Below, one piece after another: positions 1 to 15,615 of a stretch of 64,000 nt of DNA. The DNA is from Edaphochlamys debaryana (Eukaryota > Chlorophyta > Chlorophyceae > Chlamydomonadales). The stretch lies in contig JAEHOE010000137.1 in assembly GCA_016858145.1 (NCBI GenBank), positions 62,001 to 126,000 on the forward strand. Direction: 5' to 3'. Within the stretch, counting starts at the first letter, position 1. Each line of letters starts with the position of its first letter. Both the position numbers and the translations under genes were made by a program. The notes below the pieces were generated by a model. It was not told the origin of the DNA. It was given only the letters and a program-made list of their open reading frames with translations, and ran no database searches.

Positions 1-1673
1 CCTGCCTGCCTCCCTTGCAGATGGACGCGCTGCGGGAGCAGTACGAGACGGGCCAGGAGGGCTGGCGTGCGGCCATCTCGGAGCGCGCCAAAAAGGAGGT
101 GGCCAGCCGGGTGGCGGCCATTCGGGAGAAGCTGCTGGAGGAGCGGAACGAGGAGATACAGGTGCGGGGGCATTGCAGCGGGCGGCCAGTGCACGCACAC
201 GTCAAGGGGGCAAGCGGTTCCCAGGTGGTTTCCGCCCTGTTGGGCTGTCGGGCAGCGGTCAGAGCAACAACGAAAGGTACCAGTAGTGGTGCCGAACGGT
301 ACTCCGCATCCCAAGCTTCCAGTCATCACCGGGCTCTCAACCCCACCCATCAGGCCGTCATGACGCGCCTGCACGAGGAGCACTCGGCCGCGCTGGAGCA
401 GCTCAAGCAGGACGGCCGACGGCGCGAGGAGGAGGCCGCGGCCGCCGCCGAGGCCCGGCTCAGGGAGGCGCGCAAGGCCGAGGCCAAGATGGCGGAGCGC
501 TTCCGGTCCGCACGCGCCAGCGCGCAGGTGCGTGCAGAGCGGCCGCTGGGAGCGTGGAAGCGCGAGAGCCTGCCAGTGATTCCACCGGACTGCGCTCAGC
601 GGCGCTCCCAGGCCGATCCCGATTACATTATGCCGGTTCCCGCAAAGCCCGCAAAGCCCGCAAAGCCTGCTCTCTAGCCTTCAAGCCTCGTTCAAAGTCA
701 AGCCTGCCCTCCGTCCCGCCGTCCCCTGACCCCTCCTGAAGGCCGCCGAGGAGCGGCTGCTGGCCGCCGAGCAGCTGACCGGGCAGCTGCGCAAGGACGT
801 GGAGAGCAAGGCGGCGACCATCCGCTGGCTGGAGGGCCAGGTGCGGCGGCTGGGGCTGCGGCGGGGCTTCCCGTGGAGAACCTCCGTGGAGCAAGTCTCG
901 GTCTCGTCCTCAGCACGCGCTGTGGCACTGTGTTCTTGCCGACGAACGAGCTCCCGGGTTCATTCCCTGCGACTCGTCGTCACTCCACACGCGCCCATGC
1001 CCATGGGCCCATGCCCTGTGCCCCTGTGCGCTGTTGCAGGTGTCGGCGGCCAAGGAGGAGGCCGCGGCGCGCGAGCGGGACCTCCGGGAGCTGGGCGCCG
1101 ACAAGGCGGCGGTGGCGTCGGAGGCGGCGGCGGCGGCCGAGGCACGGCTGGCGAAGGCGCTCCAGGTGGGGCCAGCGGCTCTTGCCGGGGAGCGAGCAGC
1201 AGGGTGCCTGGCGCCCAGGCCACTGGCCTCAGCGCTCGGCCCTGGCTCCGCGGTGTAACGCAGTCCCCGCCACGTCGGCCTGTGCCCTTGCTACGACTCC
1301 ATGCCAGTCCGGCCACATAATGTTGCCTGGTCCATCCTCAAGCTGCCCGTTGTCCTCGTGCCCGCCTGCGCGCTCAGGAGACCGCTGAGCTGCGGCTCTG
1401 CCATTCTGGTCACATAGCTTTGCCTGGCCCTTGATTCACCCTCACACGATCCTGTGTCCTCATCCGTGCCCGCAGGAGAACGCCGAGCTGCGGTCCCGCC
1501 ACGCCGCCGAGATGTCGCACGTGGAGGAGCGCGTCAAGGCCTCGCTGTGGCGCAAGGACGAGACCATCGCGGGCCTACGGGAGCAGCTGGGCGCCCTGGC
1601 GGCGGAGCTGCGGGACACGCAGCACGTGCTGCGGCAGCAGGCGGAGGACATGGAGGCGCTGGGGGCGGGATGA
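1..1673 (+). CDS. CEP131: CEP131 (AZI1) homologue, C-terminal part, 5' truncated
   Basis: Five exons, all phase 0: 21-161, 354-527, 742-840, 1040-1165 and 1476-1673 (TGA). They give 245 residues. Bases 1-20 are the end of an intron, so the gene starts outside the window. The product is a continuous alpha-helical coiled coil rich in Glu, Ala, Arg and Lys. Its order of blocks resembles the end of CEP131: an LLEERNEEI stretch followed by a helix with TRL, then HVEERVKASLWRKDE near the C-terminus, comparable to the RVKTALARKEE block of the animal protein. CEP131 is a centriolar satellite and transition-zone protein needed for cilium or flagellum assembly, which suits a flagellate. Splice sites agree with the frame at every junction. 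The exon structure is secure. The family name is moderately secure, because coiled coils resemble each other. Confidence 0.75.
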
Positions 1674-2191
1674 TGGGGGGGCCGTGGTGGGGCGGCAGAG
1701 GCTTGCGGGAGCCGTGAGGTCGGCGTGAGGGCGACCCGCGCGCGCAGGGCTTTTGTGTGTGGGGAGTGGTGACGGGGGGGGGGCGGGGGAGAGGGGCGGG
1801 TTCGGCACGGTTGGACGACCACGAGGGGGCTGGGCGGGTGGTGGGGCTGGGCACCAGTCAGTGGACGCGACTTGAGCCAGGACAGCGCCGAGGCGATCGA
1901 TTGACGATGATCGATTAGTCGAGAACCATTTGGTTTAGCGCCCTGGTGGCACCTGGCGTCGCGATCGTCGTCCGGGATGCAGTGCGGTCAAAGCGCGGGA
2001 CGCCGACAGACGCACATACGACGCGCATTCCGCCGTTATAATCCCAAGCAGTCAAACACAAAAGCACTACAACTGCCGAGGCAGTTGTAGAACCACCACC
2101 ACCACCTTATAGGCTGCGACGCTTGGGTCGCGTCGTCGCGCTGGGCGTCCACTTCCTCCACCGCTGGGCGAGCGCGCGATAGCTCCTGACC
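1674..2191. other. Intergenic: CEP131 3' UTR and upstream region of next gene
   Basis: No ORF with coding character. It should hold the 3' UTR of the gene before it and the promoter and 5' UTR of the gene after it. A TATAAT-like word lies near 2037 and a perfect hairpin at 2067-2090. No TGTAA poly(A) signal was seen just after the stop. Confidence 0.5.
2067..2090. repeat. Perfect 11-bp inverted repeat with 2-nt loop
   Basis: CTACAACTGCC, then GA, then GGCAGTTGTAG. The arms are exactly complementary. The hairpin lies about 100 bp upstream of the start codon at 2192, so it could fold in the 5' UTR or act as a dyad binding site. Function unknown. Confidence 0.85.
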
Positions 2192-5100
2192 ATGTCACGG
2201 GACGCATCCACGCTCAGCGCGTGCCTCGAAGCGCTGGGGGTGACGAAGGAGGCGCTAATCGCTACCGACGATGTGGAGGGCCAGTTCAAGCTGATCCGGA
2301 AATGCTACATGCAGCTCTGCCTCAAAACCCACCCAGACAAGGGCGGCAGCGAGGAGGCGTTCGGCGCGGTGAATGACGCCTGGGAGGCGCTGAAGTCCGC
2401 CTTCGAGGCAGGCCGTGTGGCCTCGGGGGGCTTCGCGTGCTACTTCGAGGGCAGCGGCAAGCAGGTACGTCACTGCGTCACTATCCAGACAATTCACGAG
2501 CCGGAGATGTAGGGGGGGCTGGTGGGGGGCAGGTGGGGTGGCTTCCAACTGACCTGTGCTACGGACCCTGCTGGCCATGCTGGCCATGATGTGCCCACCC
2601 CTTTGCGCCCGTCCCGCTCTTTCTCGCGGGCCCGCCATCCCGCAGGAGAAGAGCCAGTATGTGCGCAAGCCTCGCTACGGCCCCATGCCATCCTACGACT
2701 GGTTTGCGGCTGCGGCGGACGAGCCCGTGCCGCCCTACAAGGTCGAACCCGCCGCCAGCGGCCGCTCCAAATGTGAGCGCTAACGAGGCAGGGACGGCAG
2801 GGGCGCCTGAACTTCGACACTCGCCCCCTATCCAACAGCCCACGCTCAACGCAAAACCCGCTGCGTCACTCCGACCCTTCCCCTTCCATCCATCCCTCCA
2901 TCCACCCATCATCAGGCACCAAGCAGGACGGATTCATTCCCAAGGGCGAACTGCGCTTCGGCTCGCTCGACGCGATGTCCGGCGCCTACGGCCGATGGAG
3001 CCACCTGCACTGCATGCGCGTCCCATCCCTCATCTGGCTGGGCCTGCCCGACCCTCCGAAGTGGAGCTACAGCGCTGAGGCGGTCAAGGAGGCGCTCCTG
3101 TCAATGCAGGCGCTGACGCTGTCGGGCTTCAGCGAGCTCAACGCCGAGCAGCAGGGTGGGTGGTGCATGGGGGCGCGAAGCTGCGTAGGGCCGGGAAGGC
3201 GGGCATGCGGGCTGGGGGCCACGCGCGTGCTTGGCCTGCCCCTGCCCCTCCCGCCTTCCCCCTCTGCGATTACCTTTCCCTTGCCTCCCCCGTTCCGTCG
3301 AGGGCGGGAGCTCAGGGCACGATTTGGGGGAGGCGGGGGGGACAGGGGCCGGCGGGGGGATGGGGAAAGACGTGCACTGGGGTGGGGCTGGGCGGAGGTG
3401 GATCAGGAGCAGTGCGGGGTCGGCAGGAGGACTGAGGGGGGGCGCTGGGGAGCGCATGGCAGGGATCACGGCATGCCCTGCCCGCCACCACGTCCACCAC
3501 CACCTCCTGCTGCTGCCTGCGCGCAGATGCATTCGTGCATCACGTCATGGACCCGGGCAACTGGGCCCGCGAGACCAAGAACTCCCGCATCGCGCACGCG
3601 TGGCACAACGCGCGCGCGCGAAAGACAGCGGCGGGGGCGGGGGCGGGGGAAGAGGCGGAGGAGGAGGCGGAGGAGGAGGCCGGCACGAGCGCAGCCGCAG
3701 CCGCCGGGGCGGCGGCGGGGGCGGGGGCGGGCACGGGCGCGGCGGCTGCGCCAGGGCCGCTGGCCGTGGGCGCCCTGGCGCCCTCGCAGGCGCTCGTGCC
3801 GGTCTCCACAGGCGGCGCCGGCCGGTCCTTCATCGTGCCCCGCCCCGGCGTGGGGAACGCGCAGGGGGCCTCGCACTGGAAGGGGCGCACCTTTGTGCTG
3901 ACCGGTATTTTTCCTGAGCTGGGCGGAGGCGCGGGTCTGGACCTGGGAAAGGACCGCTGCAGGTGAGCAAGCCGGCGGGGCTATTGGTTTCGTCCACTGT
4001 CCTGGCTGGTTGGCGGGTTGGGGGTGTTCGGTTGTCGGGAGGGGTAGGTCCCGCAGGCCTGGTCGGCTGGGATGCGGAAGGGCAACACGCCAGGTGGGCA
4101 GGCGGCGCCGTGCCTGTTGCCCTCCGCGCGCTCCCCCTCCCCACACCCCTCGCCCTGCCCCCTTTCCACCCGCCCCGCCCGCCCCGCCCGCAGGGCCCTG
4201 ATCGAGTCGTTCGGGGGCCGCGTGACTGGCAGCGTGTCGGGCAAGACCAACTTCCTGGTGGTGGGGCAGGAGCCGGGCGCCAGCAAGGTCGGGCAGGCCA
4301 GGGCCAGGGGCGTCAAGCTGGTGAGGCGGGGCGGGGCTGGGGGGGGGGGGCTGCGGGGGCGGGCTGCGGGGGCGGGCTGCGGGGGGCGGGGGCAGGGGCG
4401 GGGCGGGGCGGGCTGCGGGGGAGGGCTGCGGGGGCGGGGCGGGGCGGGGCGGGCGGCGGGCCGCTGCCACTGTGCTGTGCCTTGTACGGTGCGCATTCCC
4501 CAGGGCCGCCGAGGCGGGGCAGGGCCAGGCGCACCTGCGCGCCTGCGTGAGCGCTGCAACCTTGCACGCGCCTGCCCTGCGCCTGCGGGCCGGGGATGCC
4601 CAGGGGTGCCTTGCCTGTACGGATTGCCGTACGGGTCATGCTCCGGACCGTGTGCACGTGACGTGATGGCTCCTGAAGGACGAGCTGGGCCTCGCTTGCT
4701 GCCCGCGCCTCATGTCATCATGCCTCATGCCCAGCTATTATTGATCACGAGTCATGTTCATGTTGCGAACTCGTCTTTCCACTCCCGCAGGTGGACGTGA
4801 TGGCTCTCAAGGCGGAGCTCGAGGGCGCCCCCGGCGCCAGCCTGGAGGCTGCCCCCGCCCCCGTCATTGGGTCCTTCTCTGCCGGCTACAACGGCAACAG
4901 CGTCGCGTACCGCCTGGGGCCCGCCGCGGTTGCGGCGCTGATGCTGCCCCAATATGCAGGGGAGGGCGCCGCGCCGCCGCAGCCGGCGGCCAAGGCGGGT
5001 AAGCCGGCGAAGGCCAGGGCGGCGGCAGTGCCCAGGGCGCGCAAGGCCCCGGCTGCTAGGGGCCGCAAGCGGACGGCGGCGGCGGCGGAGTCTGACGATG

Positions 5101-5201
5101 AGGAGGATCCGGGCAGCGAGGACTGGCAGCCCCCTGTCAGGAGGTCGGTCAGGGCCGGCGGCCGCAAGAGGCAGAGGTACGGCAGCGATGATGACTACTG
5201 A
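2192..5201 (+). CDS. J-domain / PARP-type zinc finger / BRCT fusion protein
   Basis: Six exons: 2192-2464, 2646-2772, 2916-3155, 3527-3962, 4194-4320 and 4791-5201. They sum to 538 codons and keep frame at every junction, including phase 1 and phase 2 splits. Residues 1-80 form a J domain with the HPD tripeptide at 47-49, followed by KGG. Residues ~125-215 match a PARP-type DNA-nick-sensing finger: GRSKC, IPKGELRFG, a W-x-H-x2-C site and GFSEL. Where the second zinc cysteine is expected (C-x2-C) the sequence reads C-T-K-Q, so one ligand is missing. An Ala/Gly/Glu-rich linker follows. Residues ~325-415 are a BRCT domain (FVLTGIF, FGGRVTGSVSGKTNFLVVG, then GVKLVDV). The tail is basic and then acidic, with nuclear-localisation character. 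A nuclear DNA-damage or chromatin role is inferred. No PARP catalytic domain is present. Confidence 0.85.
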
Positions 5202-7964
5202 GTGCAGATAGTAGGGCGGGGACGCTGCTGCTGGATACCGTAGCTCTATGCGGCATACGGCGGGGCTTACTCATGACCTCAACACGGTTCGCGGCACTAA
5301 CCGCCGCCCGCCGGCCGGGGAGTCAGTACAGTACGACAGCCGCACCTGAGCCCACGTCAGACCCGGGACATTTTCCCGTATACCAGGGCGGTGCGAAGGC
5401 GGTGTGACCTTTACTTCTTGAAAGCAATGTATGTGCGTGACGGCAGGGACTGGCAGCCCTGGAGGCGTGGAGGGTGGGTCAGGGGCCCTCTTGGACAGGG
5501 CAATGCGGCGGCCTGCGGTGTCGCCCCGTGTTTGGGGTCCGGACGCCCCTGGGCACGCCCGACTTTGGGGGTGACTTTCGTGTTCTCCTAACGAAGGTGG
5601 TTACCTCCTGCGTAACACATTTAACCATACATAGTCATATAGCTGCCACGGCTCGGATGCTTGCCGCGGCGCGGATGGGGGCTACCGGTATGTTGTTGTT
5701 ACATGGACAAGGGTATCAGCCGTGAACTCCCATACGGGCCGAGGGCCAAAGGGATATGGGTGTACCCGCGCGACTGGGTGGCTGCTCTACTCGGCGCTTA
5801 CTACTACTCTTTGTACTGCTATCAGGATGCATGCTGACTGTTCACGGACGTACACCCACCTGCTTTCGGGACGTGTATGAATAACTGACTATCCTTCTTG
5901 CTTCTCGTCTGCTGAAGGGCTCAACCCTCTCAACCGGCAGGGGAGGGAAGGGGCTGCACAGTACCGGTATCCCTGTGTGCCACCGCCGGGGGTTTGGGGC
6001 TGTGTTGGCCTGTGTTTGGGCAATGGGCTGGAAGTGTCTTAGGCCTCCGTATGCGCCCAGCAGGGAGCTCGCTTGGCATTTGAGTTGAGGCATGGGCTTT
6101 GGAAGGGGCGTTGGGGCTGTGTTGGCCTGTGTTTTGGCGCGGCATGGGCTTGTGTTGGGTTGACGGACGTGGCCACTGCTTCCCTGTGTAACGAGCCACG
6201 CCTGGGCAAATTGTTTTGCCCCCGTGCCTTTCACGCTCGCACGGCCTGCGGCCCGAAACAGCCACACAGTTAGTGTAAGAGGAGGCATGTTGCCCGGAGG
6301 GGGCGTCCCAATGCGAACAACCGGATTGAAACGTGTGCAGGGACAGCGGCGGCGCGGACAGGGAACTGTGCATGCGACTGTCCAGAAGCGTGGCCCCACG
6401 CAGCGGAGCTAGAGCGGAGGGTGGCCGGGGTGGATGCTCTACCCCCTATCCAGCACGCACGGGGCAGGGGAGGAGGGGAGAGGGGCCAGGGCGTATTGGG
6501 GAGCCTCCCCAAGCTTCCTTCAGCTCGGTCTCGGCCTGGAGGCGCTGGAGCATGATGGCGCGGTCATCTTTTTGCGCCTGCGCCGCCACAGCCACGGACA
6601 GTCCTCGGTGTTCACAGTGAAGGATCCCTTTTGGGTGAGTCAGCGCGCGGCGGGGTCGCAGGCGGCACGTTGGAAGAGAGAGTGGAAGCAAGACTGGGTC
6701 TGTCAGGGCCGGGCGTGCGGGGGTGGTACCAGGGGGCGAGTCACGGCGCATGTGGCAAACAGGGGGTCCGTGAGGCAGGGAAGCTAGCAGACATGCTTGG
6801 CGAGAGATCTGCATACATATGGCAAGGGCAAAGGCAGGTGTCGCACGTAGCTGTTGACGTCATACCACGCACGCATACCCACCGCAAGGAAGGAGGCTGC
6901 CTTCTTCGATAGCTAGGCTAGGCAGGATTTCCAAGGGACCCGTGCCTCCGATGCGAATGGCCTTCAGTCCCCTGTAAGTCGCTCCCTCACGTAACCCGCG
7001 TGGCCGAAGATATATCATCATGCCGGACAGATGTCCGGTGATGACGTCCGGCCCCTCCAACCCCTGCCAGCGCTGAGTCACTGCTCGAGGTAAGCCAGGC
7101 GTAGACAGGCCAGGGGTAGATTATTCCGGAGAGGGGTGGGAGGAGATTGAGAGAGCCTGTAGAGACGTTACCACACCCGCTCACCCAAACCCCTGTAGGC
7201 CCACCCCTGGCGGGCCCGGGCGCCATGCACCTCTCTGCACGTTTATTGCGGTTGGGGGAGGGGCCGTACCTCTGCCTTTGCTCGCTTGCATAAGCAGACA
7301 TGGTGCAGAGGATGGGTGGCAAGAGGGGGGGGAGGCAGTGCGTTTCTGGTTTTTGGGTTTTGGGCGGGGTTGGAGGGCTCCAGCGGAAGGAAGGCGGGAG
7401 GCTCGAGCACGTGGGGAAGCGCGGCGGACGTGAGTCGAAGGGCGGGAAGTCCCGCCCCCTCTCCTCAGCTTAGCGCCTTGCAGCTGAGCCGGACTTGGCA
7501 GTGCCCATCGTAAGTGAGTCCTGAGTGGTGACGTGGGCCGGGTGCCTCTGGGCAAGCGTCTTCGTACCCGCGGGCCCCGCGCGGGGGACGCCGACTGCGA
7601 AACCCCATGCAGCACACCCATCGCCGAACTCCCTCAAAAGCGACCGTGTCTGCATACCAACGGTACTTAGCTCGTTAGTATAGACAGTCGTAGGTCGAGT
7701 TGCCTTGTTGCTCAGTTGCGTTGATAGAGAGCACAGGTGGGCAAGCGCATTCGCGGGCATTTAGGCGGAACGCTCTCCAAGCTCGCGGTGGCTCCATTTA
7801 GAAGACAGGCGTAGAGCGTGATACTCTGGATCAACAGCGAAGCTGGAGCTGCCCAACAGCGTGAGCGGCGCCTCGAGTGTGCTTTTGGCGGGAGCGCCTA
7901 ATGCTCGCGCCCTGGCCTCCGGCCGCCGCGCATCTTCATCTCACGTGTGAAAGGAGGCTAGACG
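5202..7964. other. Intergenic, no supportable gene
   Basis: No coding region stands out; short ORFs here lack domain or splice support. A ~26-bp GT-rich phrase (ggggctgtgttggcctgtgt) occurs at about 5996 and again at about 6111. TGTAA occurs near 6187, about 1 kb after the stop of the preceding gene, and might be its poly(A) signal. The last few hundred bases should be the promoter and 5' UTR of the kinase. Confidence 0.5.
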
Positions 7965-11933
<3,969 letters not shown>

Positions 11934-14900
11934 AGCGGCCGCCAGGGACCGCCGCCGCCGGCTGCGGCGGGCGCACCGGCTCGCGCTTCGCTTGGTGCCC
12001 TCGGGCTGCGAAGGGCAGAGCCCGGCGGATATTCTTGAAGAGATCAGGGCGACGCTGCTTTGAGCGGTTCAGTGCGCTGGGGACGCGTCCAGCGGGTGGC
12101 AGCGGCAGGGCTCGCCGCCGTGAAGAAATACTCTCTACTCACAGGCAACGAGGCAGCGCTTAAGCGGCAGGCTGATGGCGGGAGACGGCAGGGCGATAGC
12201 CCCTCCGTGGCGCAGTGCGGCGGCCGTACGGCACCTTTGAGGGTGCGGCCACGTCAGCGCCGGCTGGTCTCCCGGCCGGCGGTACGGCAGGAGCAGGAGT
12301 ACGTCAGTGAGTGCAGCGAAGCAAGCGGCAGCGCAGGAGCTAAGGTCAGCTGTCTAGCAGGGAGGCGAACATATGGTGAAACCCACCCGGCACTGCGTCC
12401 GGACAGCCAACGAGTCCGGTCCGGTCCGGCCTGGTCCGCTCCGTCCGGAGCTGTAGCCCCTGGTCCTGAGACGGCGGCGACATATGTATTCGGATTCTGG
12501 AGGGACCCAGGCACGGGTTTGCCGAGGGTCCAGAGCGTGAGGTCTGGTGCCGGATTGGGCCCGCGGCCTTTCGTTGAAGCAATGCAATGCAACTTGAGCA
12601 GCTACGGGGGCTTTGCAAACCGGTCTGGGGGAGGCCTTTACGTCACCTGCGGGCTTAAGCGCCATGTCGCACCCGACGGTTGATTTGGGGCCTCCCTCGA
12701 CTGGCCCGCGGCCCCATCACACCGGCTGTCCACGCTCTTTTTGCGTCACGAGGCAACGGATGCGATGCTTTTTTGTCAGCGGGGAGCGGCAGGCGAGGGG
12801 GGAAGGTTCACACGTTGGGCAGTACGGCGGGGGAGCGCTGTATTGCGCGTGACTTGGCCAGGCTGACTGTGGCCATGCTTGGGCACCGGCCGATCGTGTC
12901 TTTTCACTTGTGATCCTTGGTACGGCAGTTGATAGGGCGTGTGGGGTGTAGCGCGTGCTCGTGCTCCGCAAGAAGAGGCACAGTGAGGCTGCGTGCATCG
13001 TTCTACATTTGGGTATGGGGCCCGTGTTTGGGGCGTCATAGCCCGGCGTGCGTCCTAAGGCAGATCTCGAGGGTCCAATCCAGACAGGATTAAATTAGAC
13101 TATTCGTTTGTTGGGCGCATCCTCGATGTGTCAAACCGAGAGATGGTGGTCCGTTGGGCCCCAGTGAGCGCGCTGCAGGCCCCGGCTTGGCAGCGGCGAA
13201 CGGGCAAGCTCTCGGCGGTGGTTTGGCTGTCGCAGGTACGCGGTCATTTGTCCACTGGCTATTTGCGAGCGGCGTTGGGCTCCGCCAGTTGATCGTTGCA
13301 GATCTGGGCGGTTGACATAAGCTTGCTGGTCGTTGGCGGCTTTGCGTTCGGCCGTCATGGCTAGCCACCGCAGTTGAGCTGTTTGTCCGTCCATGTGTGT
13401 TTAGCGAGGGCCCTCACCGGGATCTCTTTTGGTGGGTTGAGTTCAACTATTGATTTACGGGCGTTTTGGGGGCCCGCTCAAACGGACTGACCAGCGCACA
13501 GACAGGAGGCCCGGCCCCCGCCGAGAGAGGCGGCGAGGCCGGGAAGGGGAGAAGCAGGAGTCGTGGGAACGTGACTAATGACGCAGTTGAGTTGAGGCCC
13601 GCTGGCCTGGCGCCGCGGCCTGCGTAGCAGTAGGCAGTTTGCTTCTGCGGAGCGTTGGCTCTATCCCTCCTAGGGATCGCAGGAGGGGCGGGTGCTTTTC
13701 TCGAGGGCTTGGGATCAGGGCCCACTGTTCTTCTCGGCTGGTTGATAGGCAAACAACAACATAATCAATAGGCTGTCTCTAAACAGGAGCTCTAAACTTG
13801 GTGTGGGTGGCTTTGCCGCCTGGTCAGGCGTTCGTGATTAGCTGCTGCTGTAACAACAAAGTGAGGTCCTGAGCCCTCCTGAGCCAAGCGCATGCCCCAA
13901 ACCCCGATGGCATACCATGTCTCAGCGGGCCGCACCTCCATACTACCGGTAGTAACATGACCCCCTGCCACCTCCATGCATGGCGGCGCATTGCCAGGCG
14001 CATGAGGGCGGCATAGGTGCTTCTCACGTGGTGGAGCGGGCTCGCTTCCACATCTTTTGTCAACCTACAACGCACTTTACGACGCACGGACAACGCCTGA
14101 CGCGACAGCATCCATCCACCCAACCCGGCATCTCCCGCGCATCCTGGTCCGCGTAGTGCTAGCTAGACAGCCTTCCTGCTTTTGCAGTGGACGAGGCAAC
14201 GTCAGGGTGCCTTGCTGACCAGGGGCAGCGCAGGGCAGCCAAGCGTATGACTTCACGGGACAAGAAGACAGCCCATCATAAAGCCCCCAGGGCAAAATCA
14301 CAGCCCATACCACCGCTTCCATCCCACCTCAGCCCGGCTCGGCCCCGCCCGATTCAGTCTACCAGTTTACCCCCTTTACCCCGGCCACCCACACCACCAC
14401 GGCACCACACAAACTCAACCGCCCCGACTGCACCTCTTCGGGCATCCCCCAGCGCCAGCTCCTGTTGCTGGGGTGGGCACCCACCCCGGAACCACCACAA
14501 CAGCACACCACCCCGGCACCACCACTGCCCGGGCGCCGCCGCACCCCCGCCGCACCACAGCGGCACCCCCGCTTCCTGCCTGCCTACCGGACCCGAGGGG
14601 AGCACGTGCACCACCACGGCACCACGCACGCCACCCGCTCGACGCTATTATACCTTGGTGCGCACAGTTAGCCAAATGCACTGGCAAATGAAGTCTGCAA
14701 ACATCACAATGCGCAATGGCCCTCCATGATAGATCAGCTAGCTTGATGCACAACGCTTCCAGTCCCCAGAGAGACGGGACTGACCTGGTCCGACGGGGTG
14801 TCAGTGCCACACAGAGCTGGCAGGCGGACACTGCAAGGCCGCACCACCGGGTCACGAGTACGCAAGGTGGAAGTGCTCAGTACACAAGGAAATCTCTAGT

Positions 14901-15615
14901 ACAAGTCAAGTACTGGCACGGCATGCGTTGAGGGCATAGTAAGGCACCCTACTCCGGTTGGACCGGTTCCCGGCACTGGATGCAAGCTTTCAAGATGAAA
15001 GAGCTCGTCTGCCCAGGACGGCTCCATCCCCCGGCGCCCCGGGTGAACGAACGAACACTTCTACAAAAAGGGTTACCTAAACAGGAACTGGCGTCGACAT
15101 GCCTGCACCATGGTCCCGTGGTCTTTCACAATGCGGCTTCAATGCGGCTCCTCGCCATGCGCTTCTTGATCAAACCTTGGCGTCAAAACAAAGCCTCGAC
15201 CTCTGGAGGACAACAGAAAGCATGTGTGCATATGACTTGAGAACTCCCAGAGGGGCAGCCCGTGCGTGTCCTATGTCCCGTGCAGCGTCTGCAGGCCCGC
15301 GTCGGATATCCTCCGCTTTATTGAACTTAACCTGCCAGCAAGCCCAGGGTCGTGGCCTAAATCTTGGTCCTACGCCCCTGGCTCATGGGAATGTGCGGCA
15401 GCAGAGCTGGCTGTGCCCTGACAAGGCACCGCTCGGTCATAAGAACCAACACCTCCGTCCGTACACTCCAGCACAGATTGGATCACCCCAAAAGAGCTCA
15501 GCGTGGCCCCGTTGCAATCTGCACCACTACCACGTCCCGCAGGACCAGCGGCAACCAACACACGCTTGGCATCCGCCCAACAACTAACACCCCCCCAGGG
15601 CCTCGCATCAGGCCA
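11934..15615. other. Intergenic between convergent genes, no supportable gene
   Basis: This should hold the 3' UTRs of the kinase (plus) and of the minus-strand gene at 15616. TGTAA at 13849-13853 is the first plus-strand poly(A)-like signal I noticed, but it lies 1.9 kb from the stop. A TCCGG-rich run occurs near 12417-12450. 14385-14640 is a low-complexity CACC/CACCACC-rich stretch. No ORF here shows conserved motifs. Confidence 0.45.
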
